From NCBI GenBank assembly GCA_021648265.1, contig JAKITD010000003.1, positions 28,475 to 92,474 of the forward strand: a DNA stretch of 64,000 nucleotides, in the 5' to 3' direction. Numbering within the stretch: position 1 is the first letter of the stretch; each line of letters opens with the position of its first letter. The DNA comes from Flavobacteriaceae bacterium (GTDB lineage: Bacteria; Bacteroidota; Bacteroidia; Flavobacteriales; Flavobacteriaceae). A model generated the notes under the pieces. It made no database searches, was not told the DNA's origin, and saw only the letters and a program-made list of their open reading frames with translations. The translations under genes were made by a program, and so were the position numbers. Shown piece after piece: positions 25,919 to 35,209 of the stretch.

Positions 25919-28900
25919 TTAAACTTTATTTATCACAATTCCTTCCGAAGAACTATAGATTAGTATTTTTTCTGAAACTGTATAATTCATTTCTGATAAC
26001 GCTAACCCGTAGGCATTTATTTGATTTTCGTGTTTTTTATTGAATACACCTGTTTTGTAATCGATTATAGAAACAGAATTGTCTGAATGAATATTTATTC
26101 TATCAGGAATTAGAATGTTTCCTTCTTTTGAAATTATTTTACTTTCAACCTTTATTTTATCTGATGTGTTATAGAAGCGATTCAATTCTGGATGATTAAC
26201 AATAGCAGTAATTGTATTTTTTACGGTTTCTTTTTCTTCGGAAGTTATCGTTGCTTGTAAATCTAATCCTTCGAAAACGGAAGGAATATCGTCTAAAGAA
26301 ATCACCTTTTCCATTGCTTCGTGGACTATTGTTCCAGAAAATATTGCTTTTTCAACCTCTGTATCCCAAAGTGTAGCATCTTTAGAAATTACCTGTAAAT
26401 TATGGGTCTCAGGTGAACTTGAATAATAAAACGGGCTTATAGAAATTACATTTGAAGGCTTTTCGGTTGCGTCGTTTTTCTGAAAAGACCCAAATTCATA
26501 CACCTTTTTATCTTCTTCCCAAACACCTTTGCTTTTTAAATATTCTGCAAAATACTGATTGAAAGTGTTGACTTCTTTTTTGATTGCGGTTGGTCTGTTT
26601 GCAAATATATACAACTGTTTTTCTGCTCTAGTAAGGGTAACATACAGTAAATTTAAGTTGTCGAGTTCTAAAGTTTCTTTTTGTTTTTGGTATAATTCTT
26701 CGCCTTGTTTCCCAAATTCTTTAATACTGTTAAGCCCAGTTTCTATATGTGTTTCATCAAAACCTAGTTTCTTGTCTTTTAGATTAATCCAATTGGAGGG
26801 AGACTTTTCAAAATAAATTTTTACATCTGCATACGGGAAAATCACTACAGGAAATTCCAATCCTTTTGCTTTATGTATAGTCATTAATTGTACGCCATTT
26901 ACCTGTTCACTTACAGGAATACTTGCTTTTTCTTTCTGAAGTTCCCACTCTTCCAAAAACGAAATTTTGCTCGCATTTGCTTTTTGTTCAAATTCAAAAA
27001 CCATATCCATAAACCCATACAAATAAGCATCTGCATTCTTTGATAAATTGAATTTTCGGATGCAATATTCCAGACTATCATACATTGTTTTTGAATGCAT
27101 TTCGGAAAATGAAAAACCCAACGTTTCTTTTAAATAACTAGTAAACTCATCTTCTTTTAATAAAGAAATGAAATAACTATGTTTTTCTACTTCAACAGCT
27201 AGATGTTGGTAAAGAAATTCTAAAACTTTAATTTTTACCCCATCATTATTCGGGTACAAACTCAAGGTCAAACAATTTATTAAAAATTGAACTAGAGAAG
27301 AATGATCCAATAACAAAGTCTCTGAGGAAACTACAGAAATTTTGTTTTCTTGAAGGTAAGAACCTATAGAAATTCCATCTTTTTTATTCCGAGTTAATAT
27401 GCAAATGTCTTTTTCTTGAAATTCGTTTTCCAATAAATTTTTTATTGTTTCAAGCGCTTTTTCTGCATAAATTTCGTGGGATTCTTCTTTGTTTATAGAA
27501 TCAATAAACTCCATTTTCACATAACCTCCTTTATTGTTGGTGTGTTTTTGTTGATTTCCAGTTTTATATAATTCTTTATGTCGTGGGTTGCTTAAATAAT
27601 TTGAAACAAATGTGAAAAAGTCATTATTAAACGCTACTATTTCTTGACGAGAACGATAATTTGTAGGTAAATTAAAAACCTTCTTTTCAACCGGAAACGG
27701 ATTTATTTCATTGCATAAATCAATAAATTGTTCTGGCAAACCTCCACGCCAACGATATATAGATTGTTTAGCGTCGCCAACCAGCATTAAGCTTCCTTTA
27801 TTCCCGTCGAAATATTCTTGAGAAATTGAATTATTAATTAATGGTTCTATGTTTTTCCATTGAAGTTTGGAGGTGTCTTGAAATTCATCAATAAAAAAAT
27901 GTCGGTATTTTTCGCCCAATCGCTCATAAATAAAAGGAGTGGGTTGGTCTTTTATTTCGGCGTTAATCAATTTATTGAACTCCGAAATGGGTAAGATGTT
28001 TTGTTCTTCTTTAATGGTTTCAATCTCGTTGTTTACCAAATTGATAACTGAAAGTGGAGTGATGGTTTTTAGGATGGCTGACAGTAAGGACTTTTCAATA
28101 ATAAATTGTTTGGTTTCATTAATATTTTTCGATAACAATGGTGTCAACTCATCAATAATAGCAGCATTATCTGGAGATTTTTTTAATGTTTTATCTGAGT
28201 AAAGTGGTTTTTCGTCAATACTTTTTATCCAAACGGTGTTGAAATTAACATCAAAATTTCCGCTGGCTAATTTTACAAAATGCTTTGGTAAATAGCCTGA
28301 ACTAAAATCTAAAAATTCCAATCCTGACTCTTCAATTAATTGTAAAGTTTCGGAAGCAATAGTTATAATATTTTCGGTTAAAACTTTTCGTTTTTTTACT
28401 AATCTTTTTTTAAATTCCAAAAAATCATCCAGCTTCTTTGTTTGTATATTTTTAATGTGATTAGCATCGTTTTCATTAAAAATAAGTTTTGCCGTTTTTG
28501 AAATGTCTTTCGAAATATCCCAAGATCGATCATCATCAGTTTTTTCTAAGCTATAATCTATTAAAACTTTGGTGGTTTTGGGGTTTTCTCCTGCTTTAGA
28601 GATTAGTAAATCTACTGCTTCAGTCAATAATTTATCGATGTCTAAACTTACTTCAAAAGAACCTGAAAGCTGTAATTCTCTAGCAAAAGTTCGTATCAAA
28701 CGATGATTAAAACTATCAATTGTTTCTACACTAAAACTAGAATAGTTATGTAATAAATGAGTGATGATTTTTTTCGACTTCGTTTGAATTTCTTCCATAC
28801 TCAAACCAGTTTCAGAAGCGATATCTTTTGCCATATCTGACGGATTACCAACAAAATTGTCTTCCGTAAATGAAATTAAATTATCGATTATTCGTTGTTT

Positions 28901-29065
28901 CATTTCCGCAACAGCCTTATTAGTAAAGGTGATGGCAAGAATATATTTATAATAATTATCGTTCTTGGCTTTCAGTAAAATCTTACTGTATTCTTTTACC
29001 AAAGTGAAGGTTTTTCCACTTCCTGCAGCGGCATCGTAAATTGAAAATGGAGTGAAATTATTCAA
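25919..29065 (-). CDS. AddA/RecB-like UvrD-family helicase-nuclease
   Basis: The 1048-residue protein is an SF1 helicase with Walker A DAAAGSGKTFTLV at ~11-23, motif Ia TFTNKAVAEMK, motif II IDEFQDTS, motif III GDAKQSIYRWRGG, YRS at motif IV, and TIHKAKGLEFPVV. A C-terminal RecB-type nuclease domain follows, with GTIVHEAMEKV and IIDYKTGVFNK. It should be the motor and nuclease subunit working with the AddB-like protein in double-strand break repair. The only usable in-frame start before the Walker motif is TTG at 29065; an upstream stop excludes longer forms. Confidence 0.9.
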   Translation of the reverse strand: MNNFTPFSIYDAAAGSGKTFTLVKEYSKILLKAKNDNYYKYILAITFTNKAVAEMKQRIIDNLISFTEDNFVGNPSDMAKDIASETGLSMEEIQTKSKKIITHLLHNYSSFSVETIDSFNHRLIRTFARELQLSGSFEVSLDIDKLLTEAVDLLISKAGENPKTTKVLIDYSLEKTDDDRSWDISKDISKTAKLIFNENDANHIKNIQTKKLDDFLEFKKRLVKKRKVLTENIITIASETLQLIEESGLEFLDFSSGYLPKHFVKLASGNFDVNFNTVWIKSIDEKPLYSDKTLKKSPDNAAIIDELTPLLSKNINETKQFIIEKSLLSAILKTITPLSVINLVNNEIETIKEEQNILPISEFNKLINAEIKDQPTPFIYERLGEKYRHFFIDEFQDTSKLQWKNIEPLINNSISQEYFDGNKGSLMLVGDAKQSIYRWRGGLPEQFIDLCNEINPFPVEKKVFNLPTNYRSRQEIVAFNNDFFTFVSNYLSNPRHKELYKTGNQQKHTNNKGGYVKMEFIDSINKEESHEIYAEKALETIKNLLENEFQEKDICILTRNKKDGISIGSYLQENKISVVSSETLLLDHSSLVQFLINCLTLSLYPNNDGVKIKVLEFLYQHLAVEVEKHSYFISLLKEDEFTSYLKETLGFSFSEMHSKTMYDSLEYCIRKFNLSKNADAYLYGFMDMVFEFEQKANASKISFLEEWELQKEKASIPVSEQVNGVQLMTIHKAKGLEFPVVIFPYADVKIYFEKSPSNWINLKDKKLGFDETHIETGLNSIKEFGKQGEELYQKQKETLELDNLNLLYVTLTRAEKQLYIFANRPTAIKKEVNTFNQYFAEYLKSKGVWEEDKKVYEFGSFQKNDATEKPSNVISISPFYYSSSPETHNLQVISKDATLWDTEVEKAIFSGTIVHEAMEKVISLDDIPSVFEGLDLQATITSEEKETVKNTITAIVNHPELNRFYNTSDKIKVESKIISKEGNILIPDRINIHSDNSVSIIDYKTGVFNKKHENQINAYGLALSEMNYTVSEKILIYSSSEGIVINKV

Positions 29066-29182
29066 TGAAAAAGCTTTTTGCTAAGATAATTATTTTGCTG
29101 CTATCAAACACAGATATTAGAATAATCTATCATACTATAAGAAGGTAGTTCTTTAAAATTTAATTTTATTCCTATTATTGTG

Positions 29183-29190
29183 TACTTTTG
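29183..29190 (+). promoter_or_regulatory. -7 element of the superoxide dismutase gene
   Basis: TACTTTTG matches TAnnTTTG and lies 37 bp before the start codon; no clear -33 TTG. Confidence 0.5.
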
Positions 29191-29227
29191 AAAAACGAAA
29201 ATTATTAATCCATAAAACAGAAATATT

Positions 29228-29836
29228 ATGTCATTTAAATTACCTGCTTTACCATACGCTTTTGATGCGTTAGAGCCACATATTGATGCACGTACCATGG
29301 AAATTCATCACGGAAAACACCATCAAGGATATACAAATAACCTAAACGGAGCAATTGAAGGAACCGATTTAGAAGGAAAATCTATTGAAGCAATTTTAGA
29401 AAATTTAGATATGAATAATGGTGCTGTTAGAAATAATGGTGGCGGATTTTACAATCACCGTCTTTTTTGGGAAGTAATGTCACCAAACGGTGGTGGCGAA
29501 CCAACAGGCGATTTAGCTGTAGCAATAAACGAGGTCTGTGGAAGTTTTGAAGATTTTAAAAATGTTTTTTCTACAGTAGCAAAAACACAATTTGGCTCAG
29601 GATGGGCTTGGCTTTGTGTACATAAAGGTGGAAAAGTAGAAGTTTGTTCTACACCAAACCAAGATAACCCATTAATGCCTGGAGTTACTTGCAACGGAAC
29701 TCCAATATTAGGATTGGATGTTTGGGAACACGCCTATTACTTAAATTATCAAAACAGAAGACCTGATTATGTAAACGCCTTTTTTAATGTAATTAATTGG
29801 GAAGAAGTTTCTAAAAGATATGAAGCTAATAAATAA
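29228..29836 (+). CDS. sodB: Superoxide dismutase (Fe/Mn type)
   Basis: The 202-residue cytoplasmic enzyme converts superoxide to oxygen and hydrogen peroxide. All four metal ligands are present: His27 ([12 protein letters not shown]), His77 (FYNHRLFW), Asp164 and His168 ([10 protein letters not shown]). The FGSGWAWL motif and the C-terminal [12 protein letters not shown] are standard. The metal (Fe, Mn or either) cannot be fixed from sequence; the sodB symbol is by convention. It is transcribed alone from a consensus -7 promoter and followed by a terminator. Confidence 0.95.
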   Translation: MSFKLPALPYAFDALEPHIDARTMEIHHGKHHQGYTNNLNGAIEGTDLEGKSIEAILENLDMNNGAVRNNGGGFYNHRLFWEVMSPNGGGEPTGDLAVAINEVCGSFEDFKNVFSTVAKTQFGSGWAWLCVHKGGKVEVCSTPNQDNPLMPGVTCNGTPILGLDVWEHAYYLNYQNRRPDYVNAFFNVINWEEVSKRYEANK

Positions 29837-29862
29837 GAGAAAATTTATTCTTTTAAAATTTG

Positions 29863-29891
29863 AAACCCTACTTTATTAAAGTGGGGTTTTT
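29863..29891 (+). terminator. Terminator of sodB
   Basis: AAACCCtACTTT and AAAGTgGGGTTT form a stem with a short T run, 26 bp after the stop codon. Confidence 0.8.
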
Positions 29892-30018
29892 GCTTAAATA
29901 GGCAATGGTGTAAATGTTTATTTTTGCAAATTTATGAAACTAATTATCCCGAAAAGTTCATGAAAAATTTTTCATTTTAAAAAAGAATTTGGAACTTGAA
30001 CCTCTGGACTTTTAAAGT

Positions 30019-31254
30019 TTACATCTTGTAAACCCAACTAGCAGGATTCATTTTTTTATTGTTTTGGTAAATTAAAAACTTTAAAATTGTTTTCCCTGAA
30101 TTAGATCTCGTGTAAACAGTCCCCAACTCTTGTTTGGTAGTTACCTTGTCACCTTTTTTCACCAATACATTTTTAATGTTTTGATATACGGTTATGTAAT
30201 TACCGTGTGATATAAAAATAGCATTATTTGCTCCTTTTATTTTCTGGATATTCAACACTACTCCGTTAAAAACGGCTCTTACTTTGGACTTACTTTCAGT
30301 AGCAATTTCAACACCACTACAATAGGTAGTAACGTTGGGTAGTTGCGGATGTTTGGTAGTTCCAAAACGTTTTACAACAACACCACTCTTTACTGGCCAA
30401 GGTAATTTTCCTTTATTTTTAGTAAAATCCGCTGCTAATAATTTGGCTTCTGGCGAAAGTGTAAATGTTTTTGAGGAACTTACTTTTGTTCCTGTTTTTT
30501 TAGCATTTTCTTTATTGGAAGCGGCGATTGCTTCTCGAATTAAATTATCTATTTCCTTGTCTATTTTAGCTGCTTCTGATTGTTTTTTACGAATCTGACT
30601 CGCATATTTTCCTTCGTCTTTTTTTAATGTTGCTACTAAATCATTTTGAGTTTGCAATTCTTTAGAGAGCTTTGTTTTTGCAATTTTGTTGTCTTCAATT
30701 AAGACTTGTTTTTTCTTTTTATCTTCTATCAATCCTTGATTTAACTCTTGTAAAACGATTGTTTTTTCCTTTATACTTTCTCCTTGTAATTTGCGATGTT
30801 TTGCATATTGCTTCATATACTGTAATCGCTTATATCCTTGTAAAAAATTTTCTGAAGAAAGTAAAAACATAATTCTATTTTGCTGTGATTTACTTTTATA
30901 TGACTTGGCAATCATATTGGCATAATCTTCTTTTAACTCTTTTAATTCGTTTCGTAAATACTCAATTTTTGCGAGGTTATTATTAATTTCACGAGATAAG
31001 TAATTGGCTTGTTGGTTGGTAACTCTAATTAAATTTTGGCGAGCAGTTATTTTACTATTTAAATCTTCAACTTGGGTTAAAACCGATTTCTCTTTCTTTT
31101 GAGCTTTAAATAAAAGATTGTTTATTTGCTTAATTTCATTTAAAATCGCCTGTCTTTTTTCTTCTAATTTCTGTTGCTTATCAATTTGTGCTTCCACAGA
31201 ATTCATAATAAAAAAGGACAAAAATAAAAATAGATATGTTCGGAATGTATTCAT
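30019..31254 (-). CDS. EnvC-like murein hydrolase activator with degenerate M23 domain
   Basis: The 411-residue protein has a signal peptide (ends VEAQ), a long coiled coil (~25-250; rich in Glu/Lys/Gln heptads) and a C-terminal LytM/M23 domain (~285-411). The usual HxxxD and HxH zinc ligands are not intact: the first region reads CSGVEIA and the last HGNYITVYQNI. This fits EnvC-type proteins, which do not cut peptidoglycan but activate amidases at the septum. Its ATG directly follows the stop codon of the DUF4292 gene, so it is in the same operon. Confidence 0.88.
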   Translation of the reverse strand: MNTFRTYLFLFLSFFIMNSVEAQIDKQQKLEEKRQAILNEIKQINNLLFKAQKKEKSVLTQVEDLNSKITARQNLIRVTNQQANYLSREINNNLAKIEYLRNELKELKEDYANMIAKSYKSKSQQNRIMFLLSSENFLQGYKRLQYMKQYAKHRKLQGESIKEKTIVLQELNQGLIEDKKKKQVLIEDNKIAKTKLSKELQTQNDLVATLKKDEGKYASQIRKKQSEAAKIDKEIDNLIREAIAASNKENAKKTGTKVSSSKTFTLSPEAKLLAADFTKNKGKLPWPVKSGVVVKRFGTTKHPQLPNVTTYCSGVEIATESKSKVRAVFNGVVLNIQKIKGANNAIFISHGNYITVYQNIKNVLVKKGDKVTTKQELGTVYTRSNSGKTILKFLIYQNNKKMNPASWVYKM

Positions 31255-32031
31255 TTAATCAAGTTCAATTTCTTTGTAACCGTTCGGAATATTAAACGGA
31301 AAACGAATAGAAACATTATAATCTATCTTTTTAAAATTAACAACAATCTTTGTAATATCTTCTTTTTGAGTAGCGATAATTTTAATTTTGGAAGGATAAA
31401 AACCTCCTTTTAAATTTTGGTAGGGACCATAATTAATTGTAAACATTCGGTTGTTCATAGGCTGTGACAATGTTTCGGAAGCAATTTTAAAATTATCTGG
31501 ATTTATTAATAATGAATGAATAAAATTTTGTGATTGGGCTTTGGGTTGTAATTTATATTTATTTACAATAATTTCGGTTTTGTATTTATTATCTAAATCA
31601 AAAATTGACTGTCCTAACAATATAGCTTGTGCTTTCTGGAAATCTATATCGGTTCCCAACCAATTACTTAATAATGAAAAATCACCATCAAAATAAGTGT
31701 TTGAAATCGTTTCGTAATAACTAACCGTTTCTGGTGTGATATATAATTTTGCTAAGGTAATTCCTATAAGAGAAGCTTTTATCCAGATTTTTTGATCTTT
31801 TTCCATTCGCATACTCACGGTGAGACTTTGCATGTCATCGCCATTTTTATAGAGAACGTGCATTCTTGCAGCAATGGTATTAAATTCTGGGAGTGCCGAA
31901 TTATGAGTTTTAATAATCTCTTTTGTGGATAAGGAATGATTTGCTTTTTCGGAACCAATTACTGTTTTCCCTCCTCCACAAGAAATGAAAAATAACAAAG
32001 CCGAAACATATAAAAAAAACTTAAATTTCAT
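31255..32031 (-). CDS. DUF4292 family lipoprotein
   Basis: The 258-residue protein starts with a lipoprotein signal peptide whose lipobox is LLFFISCGGG (Cys ~18). The rest matches the DUF4292 family of Bacteroidota, probably a LolA/LolB-like beta half-barrel in shape (phrases such as KIWIKASLIGITLAKLYITP). A lipid or lipoprotein carrier role is a guess. It sits between a TPR protein gene and the EnvC-like gene with 0-1 bp spacing. Confidence 0.82.
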   Translation of the reverse strand: MKFKFFLYVSALLFFISCGGGKTVIGSEKANHSLSTKEIIKTHNSALPEFNTIAARMHVLYKNGDDMQSLTVSMRMEKDQKIWIKASLIGITLAKLYITPETVSYYETISNTYFDGDFSLLSNWLGTDIDFQKAQAILLGQSIFDLDNKYKTEIIVNKYKLQPKAQSQNFIHSLLINPDNFKIASETLSQPMNNRMFTINYGPYQNLKGGFYPSKIKIIATQKEDITKIVVNFKKIDYNVSIRFPFNIPNGYKEIELD

Positions 32032-32032
32032 A

Positions 32033-33418
32033 TTAATTGTCTGTTTTTTGATTGGATATTGAAACTTCTGAAGCTTTTTTGTTATAAATTTTTACTTTTT
32101 TATTGTTTCCTTTTAATTGATATGCAATTGATAATTGCTGGTAAAAATCGTATTCCATTTTTAAATTATCAAATAAATAATCCAACCCTTCTTCTAGTGT
32201 TTCGATAGCAATATCTGCATTGTTAAGATGGTTATTAGCCACTCCGTTTGTTAAATATAACAGTGATTGTGCCGGAAATATTTCAATTCCTTGAATGCTT
32301 AAATCTGATGCTTGCTGATATTGTTCTACTTCAATTTGAAGCAAAATCGTATTTTTTAACAAACCATAATTATCTGGGTCTTTTTCAATTCCGTTTAAAT
32401 AATATTGTAATGCTTCTTCTTTATTTCCTTCTGAAATGTAATAATCTCCCAACAACATATAAATATGACCATCATCATCAGATAAGACTGAAGGAATAAC
32501 CGATTTAATTTCAAGTTTAAATGAAGGGTTTTTCTTAGTTGAAATTAAAAAATCTTCCAATACTTTTATTTTACTTTCTTTTTCAATTTCTTCGGAAGAA
32601 AAAACAATATTCATTGAGTTTACAGCATCATTAATATTGTCTTCTTCTAAAAAATATTTGTACAATGCTAGATGAACTAATTTAGAATTAGGCTTTTGTT
32701 TCAATAATACTTTAGCAGTTTCAAAGGCTTTTTTTGAATTTCCTTCATCGCTATAGAGAAAGATAAGATTAAGATATTCTTGTTCGCTTTTTGGGTTTTT
32801 ATCAATCTTTTCTTCTAGTTTATTGATGGCTTCGGAAGTATTGCCGGTAACTCGGTAAATCTGATTTCTCAAGGCATTTCGGTAGTTGCTTTCTCCCCAT
32901 TCTTCGTCCAATTCATCTAAAAGTTCTAAAGCTTTATCGTATTGTTTGGTGCGATTATACAAATTTGCAAGGTCTTCTTTATAATCTGAATCTTGCTTGA
33001 TTAGCTTTTTTACTAAAGGAATAGCAGCATCATAATTTCTAGATTCATAATACAAATCGTACATTGCTTCCATTACCTCAATTCTTTCGTGATCCCAAGC
33101 CAACACCTTGTTGTAATTGATTTCAGCATCTTCATATCGTTTTAATTTTGAAAGATTTTTTCCCATTTCAAAATAAACAACCGCTTTGTTTTCTTCGTTT
33201 TCTCCTGCAGCTTTTTCTGCTTTTCTTAATGCTTCAATTGCTAATTCGTAATTTTCAATTCCTTTTTGTTTTAAGGCTTCAAAAAAATATTCTTGAAATT
33301 CATCGGTTACATTTCCAAGATCTTCGGTTACTGGGTCTCCTAGTTTTTGAGCGTAGGTTGAGTTTGGGAATTGGAGTATTCCAAAGAGAAAAAGAAAAAA
33401 AATAATTCTTGTATTCAT
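32033..33418 (-). CDS. Periplasmic tetratricopeptide repeat protein
   Basis: The 461-residue protein has a signal peptide (ends STYAQ) and then about ten TPR units across residues 40-455, for example YFEMGKNLSKLKRYEDAEINY and YMLLGDYYISEGNKEEALQYY. TPR arrays mediate protein-protein contacts; no catalytic domain is seen. Its gene is 1 bp upstream of the DUF4292 lipoprotein gene and in one operon with the EnvC-like gene, which suggests a role in envelope assembly or division, but this is inferred only from context. Confidence 0.85.
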   Translation of the reverse strand: MNTRIIFFLFLFGILQFPNSTYAQKLGDPVTEDLGNVTDEFQEYFFEALKQKGIENYELAIEALRKAEKAAGENEENKAVVYFEMGKNLSKLKRYEDAEINYNKVLAWDHERIEVMEAMYDLYYESRNYDAAIPLVKKLIKQDSDYKEDLANLYNRTKQYDKALELLDELDEEWGESNYRNALRNQIYRVTGNTSEAINKLEEKIDKNPKSEQEYLNLIFLYSDEGNSKKAFETAKVLLKQKPNSKLVHLALYKYFLEEDNINDAVNSMNIVFSSEEIEKESKIKVLEDFLISTKKNPSFKLEIKSVIPSVLSDDDGHIYMLLGDYYISEGNKEEALQYYLNGIEKDPDNYGLLKNTILLQIEVEQYQQASDLSIQGIEIFPAQSLLYLTNGVANNHLNNADIAIETLEEGLDYLFDNLKMEYDFYQQLSIAYQLKGNNKKVKIYNKKASEVSISNQKTDN

Positions 33419-33437
33419 TTTTTTGTCTGGTCGAGCG

Positions 33438-33455
33438 CTCCCGAATAGTCGGGAG
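33438..33455. repeat. Short palindrome CTCCCGAATAGTCGGGAG
   Basis: An 18-bp inverted repeat between the TPR and nucleotidyltransferase genes. A second copy of its core TCCCGAATAGTCGGGA is at 34646-34661. Confidence 0.7.
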
Positions 33456-33508
33456 AGACCTAATTTATTAATAAACCCTTCGTCTGCACTCAGGGTGATA
33501 CAATACTG

Positions 33509-34525
33509 TTACTTCAAAGTCGAATAATCACCAATACTCACATTTGTAAATTTACCATCGAATGTTGCGTGATTGCCAATCATAGCGTTGTCCAAAGTAG
33601 CATTTTTAATTAATGTGTTGGTTTGGATTATACTATTTTTAACATTACTGTCTTCAATTTTTGTTTTTGCACCAATAGACACAAAAGGTCCTACGGTACT
33701 GTTTTTTATAACTACTCCTTCACCAATGAAGCAAGGTTTTATAATTTCTGAATTTTCCAAAGTGATATTTTCTGAAATTAAAGGCTCATTCCCTTCTGCT
33801 AAAAAGCCTAACATTCTACGATTGGTTTCTATCGTTACTTCTTTGTTTCCGCAGTCCATCCATTCGTCAACGGTTCCAGTTTTGAATATTTTTCCGTCTG
33901 CCATCATTCGTTTAATGCCGTCGTTTATTTGGTATTCTCCTCCGTTAATGATGTTGTTATCGATTACATATTGCAATTCTTTTTTAAGTACTGAAACGTC
34001 CTTAAAATAATAAATCCCGATAACGGCTTGATTGCTTACAAATTCGGTAGGCTTTTCAACAAGTTCGGTAATTTCTTCTTTTTCGTTCAGATTTACGACT
34101 CCGTATGCTTCTGGATTATTGACTCTTTTGGTCCAAATAACGCTGTCTGCTTCTTTATCTAAATCGAAATCGGCTCTAATTAAGGTATCAGCATAAGCAA
34201 TTACAGCAGGCCCCGAAAGTGAAGGTTCTGCACACATAATTGCGTGACCAGTCCCTAATGGAGTTAGCTGTCTGTAAATACTTGCTTTTGCTCCTAGATC
34301 TGTTGCAAGTGATTTTAAACTTTCCACTACCTCATTACCAAACCAAGCGGGATCGCCTAAAATAAAGGCAATTTCTTCAATAGGTTCATTGAGTAAACCT
34401 GCAATATCGGCTACTAAACGATGAACGATTGGTTTTCCAGCAACCGGAATTAAAGGTTTTGGCACTGTTAAACTGTGTGGGCGTAATCGTGAACCACGAC
34501 CTGCCATTGGTACTATTATTTTCAT
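33509..34525 (-). CDS. Sugar-phosphate nucleotidyltransferase with C-terminal beta-helix
   Basis: I choose the ATG at 34525 (338 residues, MKIIVPMAGRGSRLRPH), since it begins exactly at the nucleotide-binding motif; a longer reading from 34618 adds 31 atypical residues that overlap repeat sequence. The N-terminal ~235 residues are a nucleotidyltransferase fold with GxGxRLRP, TVPKPLIPVAGKP and EKPTEFVSN motifs. The last ~90 residues are hexapeptide-like repeats (left-handed beta-helix). It activates a sugar 1-phosphate with an NTP, probably glucose, GlcNAc or a heptose, for surface glycans. It lies between dut and the TPR gene. Confidence 0.88.
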   Translation of the reverse strand: MKIIVPMAGRGSRLRPHSLTVPKPLIPVAGKPIVHRLVADIAGLLNEPIEEIAFILGDPAWFGNEVVESLKSLATDLGAKASIYRQLTPLGTGHAIMCAEPSLSGPAVIAYADTLIRADFDLDKEADSVIWTKRVNNPEAYGVVNLNEKEEITELVEKPTEFVSNQAVIGIYYFKDVSVLKKELQYVIDNNIINGGEYQINDGIKRMMADGKIFKTGTVDEWMDCGNKEVTIETNRRMLGFLAEGNEPLISENITLENSEIIKPCFIGEGVVIKNSTVGPFVSIGAKTKIEDSNVKNSIIQTNTLIKNATLDNAMIGNHATFDGKFTNVSIGDYSTLK

Positions 34526-34531
34526 AACTCC

Positions 34532-34755
34532 TATTCCCTGCGTAGGGATCTTATTAATTGAACGTCTAGTTTTATTGTTTCCAATTCCGCAATTCCGATA
34601 TTTTCGGAACGGAATCACTTTTTCATTATTCTTTTATTTCACTTCTCCCGAATAGTCGGGACGATTAGTAAACGGAATTGAGATAAAATTTTGTTTTCAT
34701 TTCATGAAATTCCTGCCTTACTTCGACTCCGCTCAGTACAAGTCGCAGAAATTAA
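34532..34755. repeat. Intergenic region with several short repeat fragments
   Basis: This gap holds ATTCCCTGCGTAGGGATCTT (34533 on), the palindrome TCCCGAATAGTCGGGA (34646-34661), a half copy of the ATTCCTGCC hairpin (34703 on) and CTTCGACTCCGCTCAGTAC (34723 on). The last recurs near 54396. These look like flavobacterial interspersed repeats. No gene was seen. Confidence 0.6.
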
Positions 34756-35190
34756 TTATTTAACGCCAGTACTCCCAAATCCACCTTCGCCTCTATCGGT
34801 TTCAGATAATACCCCAACTTCGTTCCAATCTGCACGTTCGTGTTTTGCAATAACTAATTGTGCAATACGCTCTCCGTTTTCTATAGTGAAATCTTCGTTG
34901 GAAAGATTGACCAAAATTACGCCAATTTCTCCTCGATAATCAGCATCAATGGTTCCTGGTGCGTTTAAAACGGTAATTCCTTTTTTTGCTGCTAATCCGC
35001 TTCTTGGACGTACTTGTGCTTCAATACAAACAGGTAATTCTATAAACAGTCCTGTTTTGATGATGGTTCTTTCTAATGGTTTTAATAAAATTGGTGAATC
35101 TAAATTTGCTCGTAAATCCATTCCTGCGGAAGCATTAGTTTCATAATTTGGTAAATCATGATTGGATTTGTTTATTATTTTTATTTTCAT
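34756..35190 (-). CDS. dut: Deoxyuridine 5'-triphosphate nucleotidohydrolase
   Basis: The 144-residue protein has all five trimeric dUTPase motifs in order: [46 protein letters not shown] and [10 protein letters not shown]. It hydrolyses dUTP to dUMP and pyrophosphate in the cytoplasm, keeping uracil out of DNA and feeding thymidylate synthesis. It lies in the cluster between the flippase and nucleotidyltransferase genes, 19 bp after the flippase gene. Confidence 0.97.
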   Translation of the reverse strand: MKIKIINKSNHDLPNYETNASAGMDLRANLDSPILLKPLERTIIKTGLFIELPVCIEAQVRPRSGLAAKKGITVLNAPGTIDADYRGEIGVILVNLSNEDFTIENGERIAQLVIAKHERADWNEVGVLSETDRGEGGFGSTGVK

Positions 35191-35209
35191 ATTTTCTATT
35201 TGGGGCAGG

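Noticed and set aside
34526..34618. Upstream extension of the nucleotidyltransferase gene
   Set aside because: The added 31 residues are atypical and overlap a hairpin repeat; the family start fits the ATG at 34525.
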